DNA from: SHZL01 sp963784425
GTDB lineage: Bacteria > Pseudomonadota > Gammaproteobacteria > Xanthomonadales > SZUA-36
NCBI GenBank assembly: GCA_963784425.1
Contig: CAWARM010000013.1
Span: 1 to 64,000, forward strand
Direction: 5' to 3'
DNA length: 64,000 nt
Part shown: positions 53,010 to 62,747 of the stretch, in pieces
Layout of the letters: the number at the start of each line of letters is the position of its first letter
Position numbering within the stretch: position 1 is the stretch's first letter
Notes under the pieces: model-generated
What the model was told of the DNA's origin: nothing
Seen by the model: the letters and a program-made list of their open reading frames with translations, nothing else
The model's database searches: none
Program-made: the position numbers and the translations under genes

Positions 53010-53030
53010 CAGGCACTCAATTGCAGGAAT

Positions 53031-53564
53031 TCAGCGAGGCTGGTTCAGTACCAGTTCGCCGTTCTCGACCAGAATGCGATCACCTGGGTCGTACTCCATG
53101 TGGATGGTTTTCTCGACGTCCTGCAGCCGGTACTTTACGTCGAAACCGTCTTGTTCTTCGTGGCTGTCATAAACGGTCTCGCATTTCTGCTGGACTTCCT
53201 CGTAGGTGTTGCGTTCCTGCACGCCTTCCTGGACTTTGTTACCGGCATAACCGCCGGCCACAGCACCACCGACCGTAGCAAGGGTCTTGCCGGTGCCACC
53301 CCCAATCTGGTTGCCGAGCAGGCCGCCGATGACCGCTCCGGCCACGGTTCCCGTCACCTGCTTGGGATCCTTGGTCGGGGCTTGCTTCGTTACCACCACA
53401 TCGCGGCACTCCTCGCGGGGCACATTGACGGTGGTCATCACGGGATTAACCGAGATCACTTCCGCGTAGTTGGATGATTCATAGATCCGGTAACCCGCTA
53501 CGCCACCGATGGCCGTAACCGCCACCGCGCCTATGATGATGCCAATGCCTGTTTGTCTGTTCAT
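53031..53564 (-). CDS. Glycine-zipper 2TM-domain envelope protein
   Basis: 177 residues. A hydrophobic N-terminal segment (GIGIIIGAVAVTAIGGVAGY) is a signal anchor. The core VTGTVAGAVIGGLLGNQIGGGTGKTLATVGGAVAGGYAGNK is a glycine-zipper domain as in Rickettsia 17-kDa antigen and YmgG-type proteins, and a short beta region follows. Such proteins sit in the envelope; function is unknown. GGAGGT lies about 5-9 bp upstream of ATG 53564. It is divergent from the ilvD leader. Confidence 0.85.
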   Translation of the reverse strand: MNRQTGIGIIIGAVAVTAIGGVAGYRIYESSNYAEVISVNPVMTTVNVPREECRDVVVTKQAPTKDPKQVTGTVAGAVIGGLLGNQIGGGTGKTLATVGGAVAGGYAGNKVQEGVQERNTYEEVQQKCETVYDSHEEQDGFDVKYRLQDVEKTIHMEYDPGDRILVENGELVLNQPR

Positions 53565-53665
53565 GGGTTTACCTCCTACAGCCCTGAGAGACTACACGAA
53601 ATCGCAGCCTTTACTTCGACGCGGCCATTATAGAAAAATTCACATGAACGGCAGGTTGACCGCCA

Positions 53666-53712
53666 AACCATTGCAAATAATGGTTGACATCATTTTTGCC
53701 CTATGTTCGAAT
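53666..53712 (+). promoter_or_regulatory. Promoter and possible operator of the ilv-leu operon
   Basis: TTGACA (53684-53689), 17-bp spacer, TCGAAT (53707-53712, 4 of 6). A 7-bp inverted repeat AACCATT-GCAAAT-AATGGTT (53666-53685) ends on the first two bases of the -35, so a regulator bound there would affect polymerase. The predicted start is near 53719, the first base of the leader ATG. Confidence 0.6.
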
Positions 53713-53718
53713 CGACTC

Positions 53719-53880
53719 ATGCCCACCACGTACCAGCATTTATTGAGTATTGCCCGCCAGGCCGGCGGTCGCGTGGCTGCGCCTGTTCTGAACCAGGCGC
53801 TGAACCTGAGGCTGGATCTGCTGGCTCTGGGCTCGCTACTTGCTCTTCTTATAATTGGCAGAGGTGCGGGCACAGGCTAA
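53719..53880 (+). CDS. Leu-rich leader peptide of the ilv-leu operon
   Basis: 53 codons from ATG 53719 to TAA 53878. The C-terminal half has 11 Leu and two Ile in 25 residues (VLNQALNLRLDLLALGSLLA then LLIIG), encoded at about 53785-53857. No Shine-Dalgarno precedes the ATG and the predicted transcript begins there, so it may be leaderless; an internal TTG at 53743 is an alternative. Ribosome stalling on the Leu/Ile codons would control the attenuator downstream. The family is not conserved in sequence, only in function, like ilvL and leuL. Confidence 0.8.
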   Translation: MPTTYQHLLSIARQAGGRVAAPVLNQALNLRLDLLALGSLLALLIIGRGAGTG

Positions 53881-53936
53881 GCAAGACCACAAGTAACCTG
53901 AAAAACCCGCACCAAGAAAAGTGCGGGTTTTTTTTT
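53863..53936 (+). terminator. Transcription attenuator of the ilv-leu operon
   Basis: Terminator: AACCCGCAC (53904-53912) pairs with GTGCGGGTT (53921-53929) and runs into T to 53936. Antiterminator: GGTGCGGG (53863-53870), inside the last leader codons, pairs perfectly with CCCGCACC (53906-53913). A ribosome stalled on the Leu codons leaves 53863-53870 free and blocks the terminator; one at the stop codon covers it and termination follows. Confidence 0.85.
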
Positions 53937-53955
53937 CACCAAGGACGCTAACAAT

Positions 53956-55641
53956 ATGCGCAGTGACCAAATCAAGAAAGGGCCTGACCGAGCCGCCGCA
54001 CGGGCCATGCTTCGCGCCACCGGCATGGGGGACAAGGAAATTGCTCAACCGTTGATCGCCATCGTCAACACCTGGTCGGACGTGACTCCATGCAATGCGC
54101 ACTTACGCGAACTCGCTGAACCCCTGAAGGCAGGCATTCGCGCTGCCGGTGGAACGCCCATCGAGTTCGGCGCCATCGTGGTGTCCGATGGCATATCGAT
54201 GGGCTCGGAGGGTATGAAGTGCTCGTTGATGTCACGCGAGCTGGTTGCAGATTCCATCGAACTGGTCACCCGCGGGCACTGCCTCGACGGCGTGGTGGCG
54301 CTGGTAGGCTGCGACAAGACTATCCCGGCCGGCGCCATGGCGCTGGCCCGCCTGGATGTTCCCGGCATGGTTATTTATGGCGGCTCCATCATGCCGGGTC
54401 ATCACCGCGGCATTCCCATTACCATCCAGGACGTATTCCAGGCGATAGGTGCACACGCTGCAGGCAGGATCGACTCGGCCGAATTGACCGAAATCGAAAA
54501 GGAAGCCTGCCCGGGCGCGGGCGCCTGCGGCGGCCAGTTCACGGCCAATACCATGGCCATGGCACTCACCACCCTGGGTTTGTCCCCCATGGGCGTCAGC
54601 GACATTCCCGCGATCCATCCGGACAAGGCACAAGCGATGCATGACTGCGGTATGCGCGTGGTGCAGCAGGTGCGTGAAGGCCAGAGTCCACGCAGCCTGG
54701 TGAGCCGCGAATCATTACGCAACGCGGCCACGGTGGTGACCGCGACAGCGGGCTCAACCAATGCGGTGCTGCACCTGCTGGCCATTGCGCGCGAGGCCGG
54801 CGTTGAGTTTGATATAGACGAGTTTGACGAAATCTCGCGCAAGACACCCATCATTGCCGACCTCAAGCCGGCCGGTCGTTTCATGGCACCGGACATGTTC
54901 GCAGCGGGTGGTACGCAACTGGTAATCAACCGCCTCAAAGAAGCCGGCCTTTTGAACGATACAGCTACCGTCACCGGTCGCAGCCTGTTCGAAGAGTGTG
55001 CGGGCCACACGGAAACCCCGGGCCAGGAAGTGATCGTGCCTTTCGATCGGCCGCTCAAACCCCGTGGTGGTTTTGGCATCCTGTACGGCAACCTCGCGCC
55101 GGAGGGTTGCGTGGCCAAGCTGGCCGGGCATGGCGAATTTGTCTTTACCGGGCCCGCGCGCGTTTATGAAGACGAACAGGAAGCATTCGCTGCGGTGCAG
55201 GCGCGCAAGATCAAGGCCGGCGACGTGGTCGTGATACGCAATGAAGGCCCCTGCGGCGGACCGGGCATGCGCGAAATGCTGGCGGTGACCGCTGCGCTGG
55301 TCGGCCAGGGCCTGGACACTTCCGTCGCGCTGATGACCGATGGCCGCTTCAGCGGCGCCACCTACGGTTTCATGGTCGGCCACGTGGCTCCCGAAGCAGC
55401 ACACGGAGGGCCGATCGCCCTGCTGCGCGAGGGGGACATGATTACCATTGATGTGGATCAGCGACGGGTTTATACCGACGCCGACCTCGAAGCACGGCGT
55501 GCCGATTGGAAACCGCGGCCACAGCAGTACAAGTCCGGCGCCCTGGCCAAGTATGCCTACCTCGTGTCCTCGGCTTCCAAGGGTGCCGTTACGTCTTTTC
55601 CACCAGCGCCGCAGGTTGATAACCCGGCAAAGAGTTCATAG
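53956..55641 (+). CDS. ilvD: Dihydroxy-acid dehydratase
   Basis: 561 residues. IlvD dehydrates dihydroxy acids in valine and isoleucine synthesis using an Fe-S cluster. Cluster cysteines are in [14 protein letters not shown] and [16 protein letters not shown]. The C-terminal domain has [12 protein letters not shown] and [25 protein letters not shown] at 53941-53945 serves ATG 53956. First structural gene after the attenuator; leuA follows 26 bp later. Confidence 0.97.
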   Translation: MRSDQIKKGPDRAAARAMLRATGMGDKEIAQPLIAIVNTWSDVTPCNAHLRELAEPLKAGIRAAGGTPIEFGAIVVSDGISMGSEGMKCSLMSRELVADSIELVTRGHCLDGVVALVGCDKTIPAGAMALARLDVPGMVIYGGSIMPGHHRGIPITIQDVFQAIGAHAAGRIDSAELTEIEKEACPGAGACGGQFTANTMAMALTTLGLSPMGVSDIPAIHPDKAQAMHDCGMRVVQQVREGQSPRSLVSRESLRNAATVVTATAGSTNAVLHLLAIAREAGVEFDIDEFDEISRKTPIIADLKPAGRFMAPDMFAAGGTQLVINRLKEAGLLNDTATVTGRSLFEECAGHTETPGQEVIVPFDRPLKPRGGFGILYGNLAPEGCVAKLAGHGEFVFTGPARVYEDEQEAFAAVQARKIKAGDVVVIRNEGPCGGPGMREMLAVTAALVGQGLDTSVALMTDGRFSGATYGFMVGHVAPEAAHGGPIALLREGDMITIDVDQRRVYTDADLEARRADWKPRPQQYKSGALAKYAYLVSSASKGAVTSFPPAPQVDNPAKSS

Positions 55642-55667
55642 TCGCAATCAAGACTGGAGAGAGTCCC

Positions 55668-57233
55668 ATGAACACCCCCACTAACAATTACGTACACATT
55701 TTCGACACCACCTTGCGAGACGGCGAGCAATCCCCTGGCTGCTCCATGAACGTGCCGGAAAAGCTACAGGTTGCGCGGGTGCTGGATGAGCTCGGTGTGG
55801 ACGTCATCGAAGCCGGTTTCCCGGCAGCATCCGATGGCGACTTCGAATCGGTCAAGGCTGTGGGTGATCTCGGTTTGAATGCGATCATTTGCGGGCTGTC
55901 ACGCACGCGCCATGCCGATATCGACGCAGTTGCCCGTTCTCTGGAAACGGCCAGGAACAAACGCCTGCACATTTTCCTCGCCACCAGCCCGATCCATCGC
56001 GAGCACAAGCTGAAGATGAGCCAGCAGCAGATCATCGATGACATGACCACGGCAGTGATCTATGGCCGGCAGTGGTTTGATGACATTGAGGTCACGGCCG
56101 AGGACGCAGGCCGCACCGAGCTCGATTTCCTGGTGGAGTACTTCCAGGCTGCAGTGGACGCAGGCGCACGGGTACTCAACGTGCCCGATACGGTGGGCTA
56201 CGTAACGCCAAGTGAAATCCGGCAGCAATTCCTCCACCTGAGCACGCATGTGCGCAAGCCCGATTCAGTCATCCTCAGTGCGCATTGCCACAATGACCTT
56301 GGACTCGCCGTAGCCAACAGCCTCGGCGCCATCGAAGGCGGAGCGCGCCAGGTGGAATGCACCATCAACGGCATCGGCGAGCGGGCGGGCAACTGCTCGC
56401 TGGAGGAAGTGGTCATGGCTTTGCGTACCCGCCACGACCGCTACCAAATGCGCACCGGCATCGATACCACCCGGCTCTACCCGGCCAGCCGCGTGGTCAG
56501 TTCCGTCACCGGATCACAGGTACAACCCAACAAGGCCATCGTGGGCCGCAATGCCTTTGCCCATGAAGCAGGCATTCACCAGGACGGCGTTCTGAAGCAC
56601 GCTGAAACCTACGAAATCATGCGGCCCCAGGATGTGGGTGTACCCGAAAACAGCCTGGTGCTGGGCAAGCACAGCGGCCGTCATGCCTTCCGCGATCGCC
56701 TGGAAAATCTCGGTTTCAGACTTGAGCAGGAACTGCTGGAAGTGCTGTTTGTAAAGTTCAAGCAACTGGCTGACCGGAAAAAAAGCGTATACGACGAAGA
56801 CATCGAGGCGCTGGTACTGGGGACACAGCAAAGTGGCCCGTGGCACCTTGATGCCATCTCCATTCACACCGAGGTGGACAATGCCGACCAGTCCGCCGAG
56901 GCCAGCCTGAAACTGCGTTTCGAAGGCGCGGCACCGCGCATCTACAGCGGCCGTGGCGATGGGCCGGTCAACGCAATTGTGAACGCCATAAAGCTGATCA
57001 TGAACGAGGAATTGCACGTGGAAGAATTCCAGGTCAGTGCAGTGTCCAGCGGCAGTGATGCGCAGGGCCGCGCAGTGGTGCGGGCTACCATCGGCGCCAG
57101 CCGTTACCAGGGTACGGGTGTATCCACCGACATCGTCGAAGCCTCGGCACAGGCACTGGTCACCATCATGAACCGGCATCATCAACACCAGGGCAAAAAC
57201 ACCGCTGAGCCCCAATTGAAAGCGGCGGTGTGA
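55668..57233 (+). CDS. leuA: 2-Isopropylmalate synthase
   Basis: 521 residues. LeuA joins acetyl-CoA to 2-ketoisovalerate, the committed leucine step. [16 protein letters not shown] and the metal-binding [21 protein letters not shown] are the HMGL signatures; [22 protein letters not shown] is typical of LeuA. The C-terminal LeuA dimer domain (about residues 395-510) is complete and normally binds leucine for feedback. GAGAG upstream of the ATG is the ribosome site. Confidence 0.97.
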   Translation: MNTPTNNYVHIFDTTLRDGEQSPGCSMNVPEKLQVARVLDELGVDVIEAGFPAASDGDFESVKAVGDLGLNAIICGLSRTRHADIDAVARSLETARNKRLHIFLATSPIHREHKLKMSQQQIIDDMTTAVIYGRQWFDDIEVTAEDAGRTELDFLVEYFQAAVDAGARVLNVPDTVGYVTPSEIRQQFLHLSTHVRKPDSVILSAHCHNDLGLAVANSLGAIEGGARQVECTINGIGERAGNCSLEEVVMALRTRHDRYQMRTGIDTTRLYPASRVVSSVTGSQVQPNKAIVGRNAFAHEAGIHQDGVLKHAETYEIMRPQDVGVPENSLVLGKHSGRHAFRDRLENLGFRLEQELLEVLFVKFKQLADRKKSVYDEDIEALVLGTQQSGPWHLDAISIHTEVDNADQSAEASLKLRFEGAAPRIYSGRGDGPVNAIVNAIKLIMNEELHVEEFQVSAVSSGSDAQGRAVVRATIGASRYQGTGVSTDIVEASAQALVTIMNRHHQHQGKNTAEPQLKAAV

Positions 57234-57238
57234 TCAGC

Positions 57239-58702
57239 ATGCCCACGCTGTTTGAAAAAATCTGGCAGCGCCACGTGGTGCGCGAAGAATCGGCACCGGG
57301 CGGCGATGGCGCCCCAACCGTTCTCTACATCGACCTGCACCTGCTGCATGAAGTGACCACGCCACAGGCCTTCTCGGAACTCAGGCGCCGCGGCCTGAAG
57401 GTGAGGCGCACAAACCGCTGCCTGGCCACCATCGATCATTCCACCCCCACCCTGCCGGCCGATGCGAACGGAAATTATCCGTATGTTACCGACCAGGCCC
57501 GCGAGCAGGTCGAAACGTTTTATCGCAATTGCGCAGACTTCGGCATCGAACTGCATGGCTGGGGTAGCCCGAACCGCGGCATCGTCCATGTCATCGGCCC
57601 GGAACTGGGAGCAACCCAGCCCGGCATGACCATCGTCTGCGGCGACAGCCATACCGCTACCCACGGCGCATTTGGCGCGCTGGCATTTGGTATTGGCACA
57701 ACCGAAGTGGGCCATGTGCTGGCATCGCAATGCCTGCTGCAAAGCAAGCCCGCGACGCTGGGTATTCAAATTGAAGGTGAACTTGGCCGCGGGGTTTCTG
57801 CCAAGGATGTGATCCTCCACGTGATCGGCGCCATTGGCGTCGATGGTGGCACCGGTTCAGTGATCGAATACTTCGGCAGCACCGTGCGCGCCATGGACAT
57901 GGAAAACCGCATGACCCTATGCAACATGTCAATTGAATGCGGCGCCCGCGCCGGAATGGTGGCGCCGGATGAAGTGACATTTGCTTACCTCAGGGGACGG
58001 CCGATGGCTCCCGCCGGTGCTGACTGGGATCGCGCAGTTGCCGACTGGAAGACTCTGGGAGGCGACCCGTCGAGCGACGCAAGCTCTGCCTTCGATCGTT
58101 TGGTTAAAATCGATGCAAGCCAGATCCAGCCCAGCGTGACCTGGGGAACCCACCCCGGCATGGTCATTGCAATCAATGACGATGTGCCACGCAGGGACGA
58201 ATCTCCGAATGAAGATGCACACGAGTATATGCATCTTCAGGGCGGCACTCCGCTGGCCGGGGAACACGTGGATATCGTGTTTATCGGCAGCTGCACCAAT
58301 TCACGCCTGAGCGACTTGCGCTCAGCTGCCTCAATTATGCAGAACCGCAAGGTTGCCGCCGGCACGCGCATGCTGGTCGTGCCCGGTTCAGAACAGGTGC
58401 GGGCGGCTGCAGAAAAAGAAGGCCTGCACCGGATATTTCTCGAGGCGGGAGCTGAGTGGCGCGAGCCGGGCTGCTCCATGTGCATTGGCATGAACGGTGA
58501 TATTGCCCAGCCCGGCGAACTGGTGGTCAGCACCAGCAACCGTAACTTCAAGGGGCGCCAGGGACGCAATGCGCGTACCGTACTGGCCAGCCCGCTGACG
58601 GCTGCGGCCTGTGCCGTTGCCGGTTGTGTCACTGACCCCAGGCCAATGTTGGAAAATGGGCCTATGCCAGGAAATCAGCCCCTCGTGGAGACCCGGCCAT
58701 GA
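57239..58702 (+). CDS. leuC: 3-Isopropylmalate dehydratase large subunit
   Basis: 487 residues from ATG 57239; a GTG at 57230 overlapping the leuA stop would add three. E. coli LeuC has 466. With LeuD it isomerises 2- to 3-isopropylmalate. [28 protein letters not shown] and the cluster cysteines in FIGSCTNSR and [11 protein letters not shown] are conserved. It overlaps leuD by 4 bp. Confidence 0.97.
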   Translation: MPTLFEKIWQRHVVREESAPGGDGAPTVLYIDLHLLHEVTTPQAFSELRRRGLKVRRTNRCLATIDHSTPTLPADANGNYPYVTDQAREQVETFYRNCADFGIELHGWGSPNRGIVHVIGPELGATQPGMTIVCGDSHTATHGAFGALAFGIGTTEVGHVLASQCLLQSKPATLGIQIEGELGRGVSAKDVILHVIGAIGVDGGTGSVIEYFGSTVRAMDMENRMTLCNMSIECGARAGMVAPDEVTFAYLRGRPMAPAGADWDRAVADWKTLGGDPSSDASSAFDRLVKIDASQIQPSVTWGTHPGMVIAINDDVPRRDESPNEDAHEYMHLQGGTPLAGEHVDIVFIGSCTNSRLSDLRSAASIMQNRKVAAGTRMLVVPGSEQVRAAAEKEGLHRIFLEAGAEWREPGCSMCIGMNGDIAQPGELVVSTSNRNFKGRQGRNARTVLASPLTAAACAVAGCVTDPRPMLENGPMPGNQPLVETRP

Positions 58703-59295
58703 GCGCCACCAGCGATTCAAAGCCCGCGGGAATTATCCAGTCCCACACCCTGAACCTGCCGTTCGATAACATCGATACGGACCAGATCATCCCGGCACAA
58801 TTCCTCACCACCACTGAGCGCCAGGGACTGGGCAGATTCTGTTTCTTCCATTGGCGCTTCAACCCGGATGGCAGCTCCAAAGCGGAGCATCCGTTGATGC
58901 ACCATGTGCCAGCCGAGCAGCAGGTGCTGGTGGCGGGTCCTAATTTTGGCTGCGGATCATCCCGCGAGCATGCACCCTGGGCCTTGATGGACCTGGGTTT
59001 TCGCGCGGTCATCAGCAGCCGGTTCGCCGATATTTTCCGCAACAACGCCGTCAAGAACGGCCTGCTGCCGGTAGTCATGGAGCAAAGCGTTGTGGAATTT
59101 CTGCTGGACCACCCAAACCACCCGGTGCGCATTGACATTCCGGCGGGCAAGCTCGAAGTGAGCGGGCTTGGCACCTTCAGTTTCCCGCTGGACCCCTTTG
59201 CGGCCTATTGCCTGGCGCAGGGCATCGACCAACTGGACTTCCTTTTACGCCAGGAGACGGACATCGCCCGCTATGAAAACGCCAGCAGCCCCTAA
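58699..59295 (+). CDS. leuD: 3-Isopropylmalate dehydratase small subunit
   Basis: 198 residues. The swivel-domain pattern [13 protein letters not shown] and [17 protein letters not shown] are conserved. It starts at the ATGA overlap with leuC and ends 23 bp inside leuB, so the three are translationally coupled. Confidence 0.97.
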   Translation: MSATSDSKPAGIIQSHTLNLPFDNIDTDQIIPAQFLTTTERQGLGRFCFFHWRFNPDGSSKAEHPLMHHVPAEQQVLVAGPNFGCGSSREHAPWALMDLGFRAVISSRFADIFRNNAVKNGLLPVVMEQSVVEFLLDHPNHPVRIDIPAGKLEVSGLGTFSFPLDPFAAYCLAQGIDQLDFLLRQETDIARYENASSP

Positions 59296-60385
59296 AGTCC
59301 CCAAAGCCCTTAAGAAGTCTTACCGCGTTGCCGCCCTGCCCGGAGACGGAGTAGGTGTTGAGGTGTATGCCGCAGCAAAAGAAGTGCTCGCGCTGATTCG
59401 CCAGCAGTTTTCCGTCGACGTACAGCTGGATGAACAACTGATCGGAGGTGCAGCAGTTGATGCTACCGGCGACCCATTGCCACCGGAGACGATCGCTGCC
59501 TGTCGTGCCGCCGACGCCATTCTGCTGGGTGCCGTGGGCGGCCCCAAGTGGGACGGAAACGCCGCTGCGCAAAGGCCGGAAAAAGGCCTGCTGCGCCTGC
59601 GTTCTGAATTTGGTTTGTTCTGTAATCTCCGGCCGGTGGTCACTCATCCGGCCCTGCATCAGTTCTCTCCGCTGAAAGCGGAAAAACTCGCCGGCGTAGA
59701 CCTGCTGATCGTGCGCGAACTGACCGGTGGCATTTACTTCGGCGAAAGAAGGCGCGATGCAGATTCAGCCCACGACGTATGCACTTACTCCCGGGCCGAA
59801 ATCGAGCGGGTCACGCGCAAGGCCTGCCAGTTGGCACTGCTGCGCGATCGCCGCATCACCCAGGTCGACAAGGCCAATGTACTGGAGACTTCGCGCCTTT
59901 GGCGTGAAGTGGTTGCCAAAGTGGTGGCCGAAGAGTTTCCCACCATCCGGCTGGACAACATGCTGGTCGATTCCGCTGCGATGCACCTTCTGACCCGTCC
60001 GGGAGATTTTGACGTTCTGCTCACAGAAAATCTCTTCGGTGACATTTTGTCCGACGAGGCCTCCATGTTGTGCGGCTCCATGGGATTGCTACCGTCCGCA
60101 TCCCTGCGCGAAGACCACTTCGGCCTCTACGAACCGGTGCACGGTTCAGCACCGGATATTGCCGGCAAGGGAATTGCCAACCCCTATGCCATGTTTCTTT
60201 CTGTGGCGCTGATGCTGCGTTACTCCCTGTCCTGCCCGGATGTCGCTGATGCACTGGAGCAATCCATTTTTCACTGTTGGGAGAATGGCGTACTGACCCA
60301 GGACCTGGTGAAGAACGGTTGCACTACCGCGCAAGTGACTGCGGCCGTGTGTGAGCGTCTCACCGCCAGACACCAGCACCTGTGA
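59273..60385 (+). CDS. leuB: 3-Isopropylmalate dehydrogenase
   Basis: 370 residues from ATG 59273, inside the end of leuD. It oxidatively decarboxylates 3-isopropylmalate with NAD. LLGAVGGPKWDG, LLIVRELTGGIYFGERR, and VHGSAPDIAGKGIANPYA are family signatures, as is the Lys-Asp catalytic region (QVDKANVLETSRLWREV; DNMLVDSAAMHL). The N-terminus has a 15-residue basic extension ([15 protein letters not shown]) not usual in E. coli LeuB. It overlaps ilvA by 4 bp (GTGA). Confidence 0.97.
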   Translation: MKTPAAPKVPKALKKSYRVAALPGDGVGVEVYAAAKEVLALIRQQFSVDVQLDEQLIGGAAVDATGDPLPPETIAACRAADAILLGAVGGPKWDGNAAAQRPEKGLLRLRSEFGLFCNLRPVVTHPALHQFSPLKAEKLAGVDLLIVRELTGGIYFGERRRDADSAHDVCTYSRAEIERVTRKACQLALLRDRRITQVDKANVLETSRLWREVVAKVVAEEFPTIRLDNMLVDSAAMHLLTRPGDFDVLLTENLFGDILSDEASMLCGSMGLLPSASLREDHFGLYEPVHGSAPDIAGKGIANPYAMFLSVALMLRYSLSCPDVADALEQSIFHCWENGVLTQDLVKNGCTTAQVTAAVCERLTARHQHL

Positions 60386-61950
60386 AAACTCCCCAGACAG
60401 TGACTCAGACGGACGAGCGGCGCAAGGCGCTGTTTGAGCGCTATCTGCCACGTATCCTGCAGTGCCGCCTGGAAGACCTGGTGGTCGAAACACCGGTGCA
60501 AAACATGCCCCTGCTGTCGGAGCGCCTGGGGCTGGATGTGCTGGTCAAGCGCGAAGACCTGCAAACTGTATTCTCATTCAAGATTCGCGGCGCCTATGCA
60601 CGCTTGCTGTCCATGAGCGATGCACAACGTGCCCGGGGGGTGATTTGTGCATCTGCAGGCAACCACGCCCAGGGCGTTGCACTGGCTGCACGTCACCTCG
60701 GTGTCAGCGCCACTGTCGTCATGCCTGCTGTCACTCCCGAGATCAAGGTCAACGCCGTAAAGAAACTGGGGGCGACTGTCATCATTGAAGGTGATGACTT
60801 CGATGCGGCCTGCACCTATGCTCTGGGCGTGGCCGCTGAAAGGGGTCTCGAATTCATTCACCCTTACGATGACCCGCAGGTCATTGCCGGCCAGGCAACC
60901 ATTGCGCTGGAATTGATTCGCCAGGCCGCGCGAACAATCAATTTTCTGTTCATACCCATCGGCGGTGGTGGACTGGCAGCGGGTGTTTCACTGGTCGCGC
61001 GCTTCCTGCAGCCGGGCATCCGGATCATTGGCGTCGAAGCACAGGAATCGGCTTCCATGCAGGCTGCCATGCAGGCGGGCCAGCCTGTAACCCTGGCTGA
61101 AGTCGGCCATTTTGCCGAGGGAGCTTCCGTCAAGCGCGCCGGTGATCTCAGTTTCGAGATCTGTGCGCAAATGCTCGATGAAGTCATCACCGTGGACAAC
61201 GACGAAATCTGCGCGGCCGTGCAGGACGTGTACGAGGATACCCGTGCCATTGCCGAGCCGGCAGGCGCCCTCGGTTTTGCCGGGATGAAGAAATATTTTA
61301 ATGAGCATCCCGGCAGCAGCGGGTGTGCTGCCGCCATCCTGTCCGGCGCCAATGTCAACTTCGCCCGCCTGCGACACATTGCCGAGCGCGCGGCGGTAGG
61401 TGAGGAACAGGAGGCGCTGCTGGGTGTGACCATTCCGGAACGGGCAGGCAGTTTCCTGGAATTCTGCGAAACCGTAGGCCTAAGAGGCATCACGGAATTC
61501 AACTATCGCTATTCCGACCAAACCAGCGCGCACATTTTTGTCGGCGTGGAATTAAAACAGGGCGTGGCGGAAAAGCACAGCATCATCAGCAGCCTGGTCG
61601 AACGCGGCTTTCCGGTCACCGACCTGTCGGGTAACGACATGGCGCGCTTGCATATACGCCACATGGTGGGCGGCCGCGCCCAGGTGGCCAACGAACGCAT
61701 CTACCGCTTCGAGTTTCCCGAGCGCCCGGGTGCCTTGCTGAAATTCCTGCGGGGCATGAAAACAGACTGGAACATCAGCCTGTTTCACTACCGTAACTAC
61801 GGCTCAGAATACGGCCGTGTGCTGATGGGCATCCAGGTGCCGGAAGAGGATATGTTGCGCTTTCACCGATTCCTGGAGGAAACAGGCTATACCTTCCAGT
61901 CCGAAGCAGGTAACGCGGCTTACGAAATGTTTGTCGGGCCGCCGGTCTAG
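60382..61950 (+). CDS. ilvA: Threonine dehydratase, biosynthetic
   Basis: 522 residues from GTG 60382, overlapping the leuB stop. IlvA deaminates threonine to 2-oxobutanoate, the first isoleucine step. The PLP Lys67 is in TVFSFKIRGAY, with SAGNHAQGVALAA and IPIGGGGLAAG. Two C-terminal ACT-like regulatory repeats (about residues 350-510) mark the feedback-regulated form rather than the short catabolic one. It is the last gene of the operon; no terminator is visible after it. Confidence 0.96.
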   Translation: MKTPQTVTQTDERRKALFERYLPRILQCRLEDLVVETPVQNMPLLSERLGLDVLVKREDLQTVFSFKIRGAYARLLSMSDAQRARGVICASAGNHAQGVALAARHLGVSATVVMPAVTPEIKVNAVKKLGATVIIEGDDFDAACTYALGVAAERGLEFIHPYDDPQVIAGQATIALELIRQAARTINFLFIPIGGGGLAAGVSLVARFLQPGIRIIGVEAQESASMQAAMQAGQPVTLAEVGHFAEGASVKRAGDLSFEICAQMLDEVITVDNDEICAAVQDVYEDTRAIAEPAGALGFAGMKKYFNEHPGSSGCAAAILSGANVNFARLRHIAERAAVGEEQEALLGVTIPERAGSFLEFCETVGLRGITEFNYRYSDQTSAHIFVGVELKQGVAEKHSIISSLVERGFPVTDLSGNDMARLHIRHMVGGRAQVANERIYRFEFPERPGALLKFLRGMKTDWNISLFHYRNYGSEYGRVLMGIQVPEEDMLRFHRFLEETGYTFQSEAGNAAYEMFVGPPV

Positions 61951-61979
61951 AGTCCGAAACCGTCATCCATGGGCAGAGG

Positions 61980-62046
61980 TGTGCTATGGGTCCCGGCTCG
62001 GAGGCCGGGATGACGAGTCCTGGATCAAGCCGGAAATGACGTCATT
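61980..62046. repeat. Short REP-like sequence after ilvA
   Basis: Contains CCCGGCTCGGAGGCCGGG followed by ATGACG, then CGGAAATGACG. The pattern of GC hairpin plus ATGACG is common among REP-type repeats in proteobacteria. Single occurrence here; function not known. Confidence 0.35.
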
Positions 62047-62052
62047 CGTGCC

Positions 62053-62736
62053 TTAGGGCTGTTTCTCGACATTTTCCCCGGGCCTGGCACCCGCAAATGG
62101 CGGCCCCGAAAATTCTGCTTCGACAATCACCTCCACGGTGTCGCTCACGCCCATCGTGGTGCCCGGGGCGGGGATACCAAAGGCGATGCCGAATTCAGAG
62201 CGCTGCAAGGAACCGTGCGCGGAGAAACCGATGCGCGCATGCGGGTCCATTGGATGGCCTTCATAGCCGCCGTTGAACGTGGCTTCCAGCGCAAGCGGTT
62301 TGGTCACGCCGTGCAGCGTAAAATCGCCCAGGATGCGAAAAGTATTGGCTCCTGTCGATTCGACTTGGGTGGAGCGAAACGTCATCTCAGGAAACTGCGC
62401 TGCAGCCAGCCACTTTTCCCCCAGCAGTGCGTCAGTGAAACCCGGTGGCGGATTGTCAAGATCGAGCGAACGGGGGTCAACCGTTGCGGTCACGCTTGAG
62501 GCAGTGAGGTCGGCTGGATCGAACTGCAACCGGGCATCGAAGCGTTTGAAGCGCGCAGTGTAATTTGAAAATCCCAGGTGATTCACCCGAAAGGTGAGGC
62601 TCGCGTGCGCTTTATCGAGCGTGTAACTGCCTGCTGGCACCTTCGCGGCATTGGGGGCAGTTTCATCGGCCACTGCCGCTGGGTGCATCCAGGCGGCGAT
62701 AGTCAGTATCAAACAAAGCATGTACTGTAGTTTCAT
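62053..62736 (-). CDS. YceI-family periplasmic protein
   Basis: 227 residues with a signal peptide (LCLILTIAAWMHPAAVADE). The YceI lipocalin-like barrel is seen in GSYTLDKAHASLTFRVNHLGFSNYTARFKRFDA, FRSTQVESTGANTFRILGDFTLHGVTKPL and the C-terminal SEFGIAFGIPAPGTTMGVSDTVEVIVEAEF. Such proteins bind polyisoprenoids; physiological role unclear. It is downstream of hemH on the same strand, separated only by a palindromic repeat. Confidence 0.93.
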   Translation of the reverse strand: MKLQYMLCLILTIAAWMHPAAVADETAPNAAKVPAGSYTLDKAHASLTFRVNHLGFSNYTARFKRFDARLQFDPADLTASSVTATVDPRSLDLDNPPPGFTDALLGEKWLAAAQFPEMTFRSTQVESTGANTFRILGDFTLHGVTKPLALEATFNGGYEGHPMDPHARIGFSAHGSLQRSEFGIAFGIPAPGTTMGVSDTVEVIVEAEFSGPPFAGARPGENVEKQP

Positions 62737-62747
62737 TTCGTCCCAAG

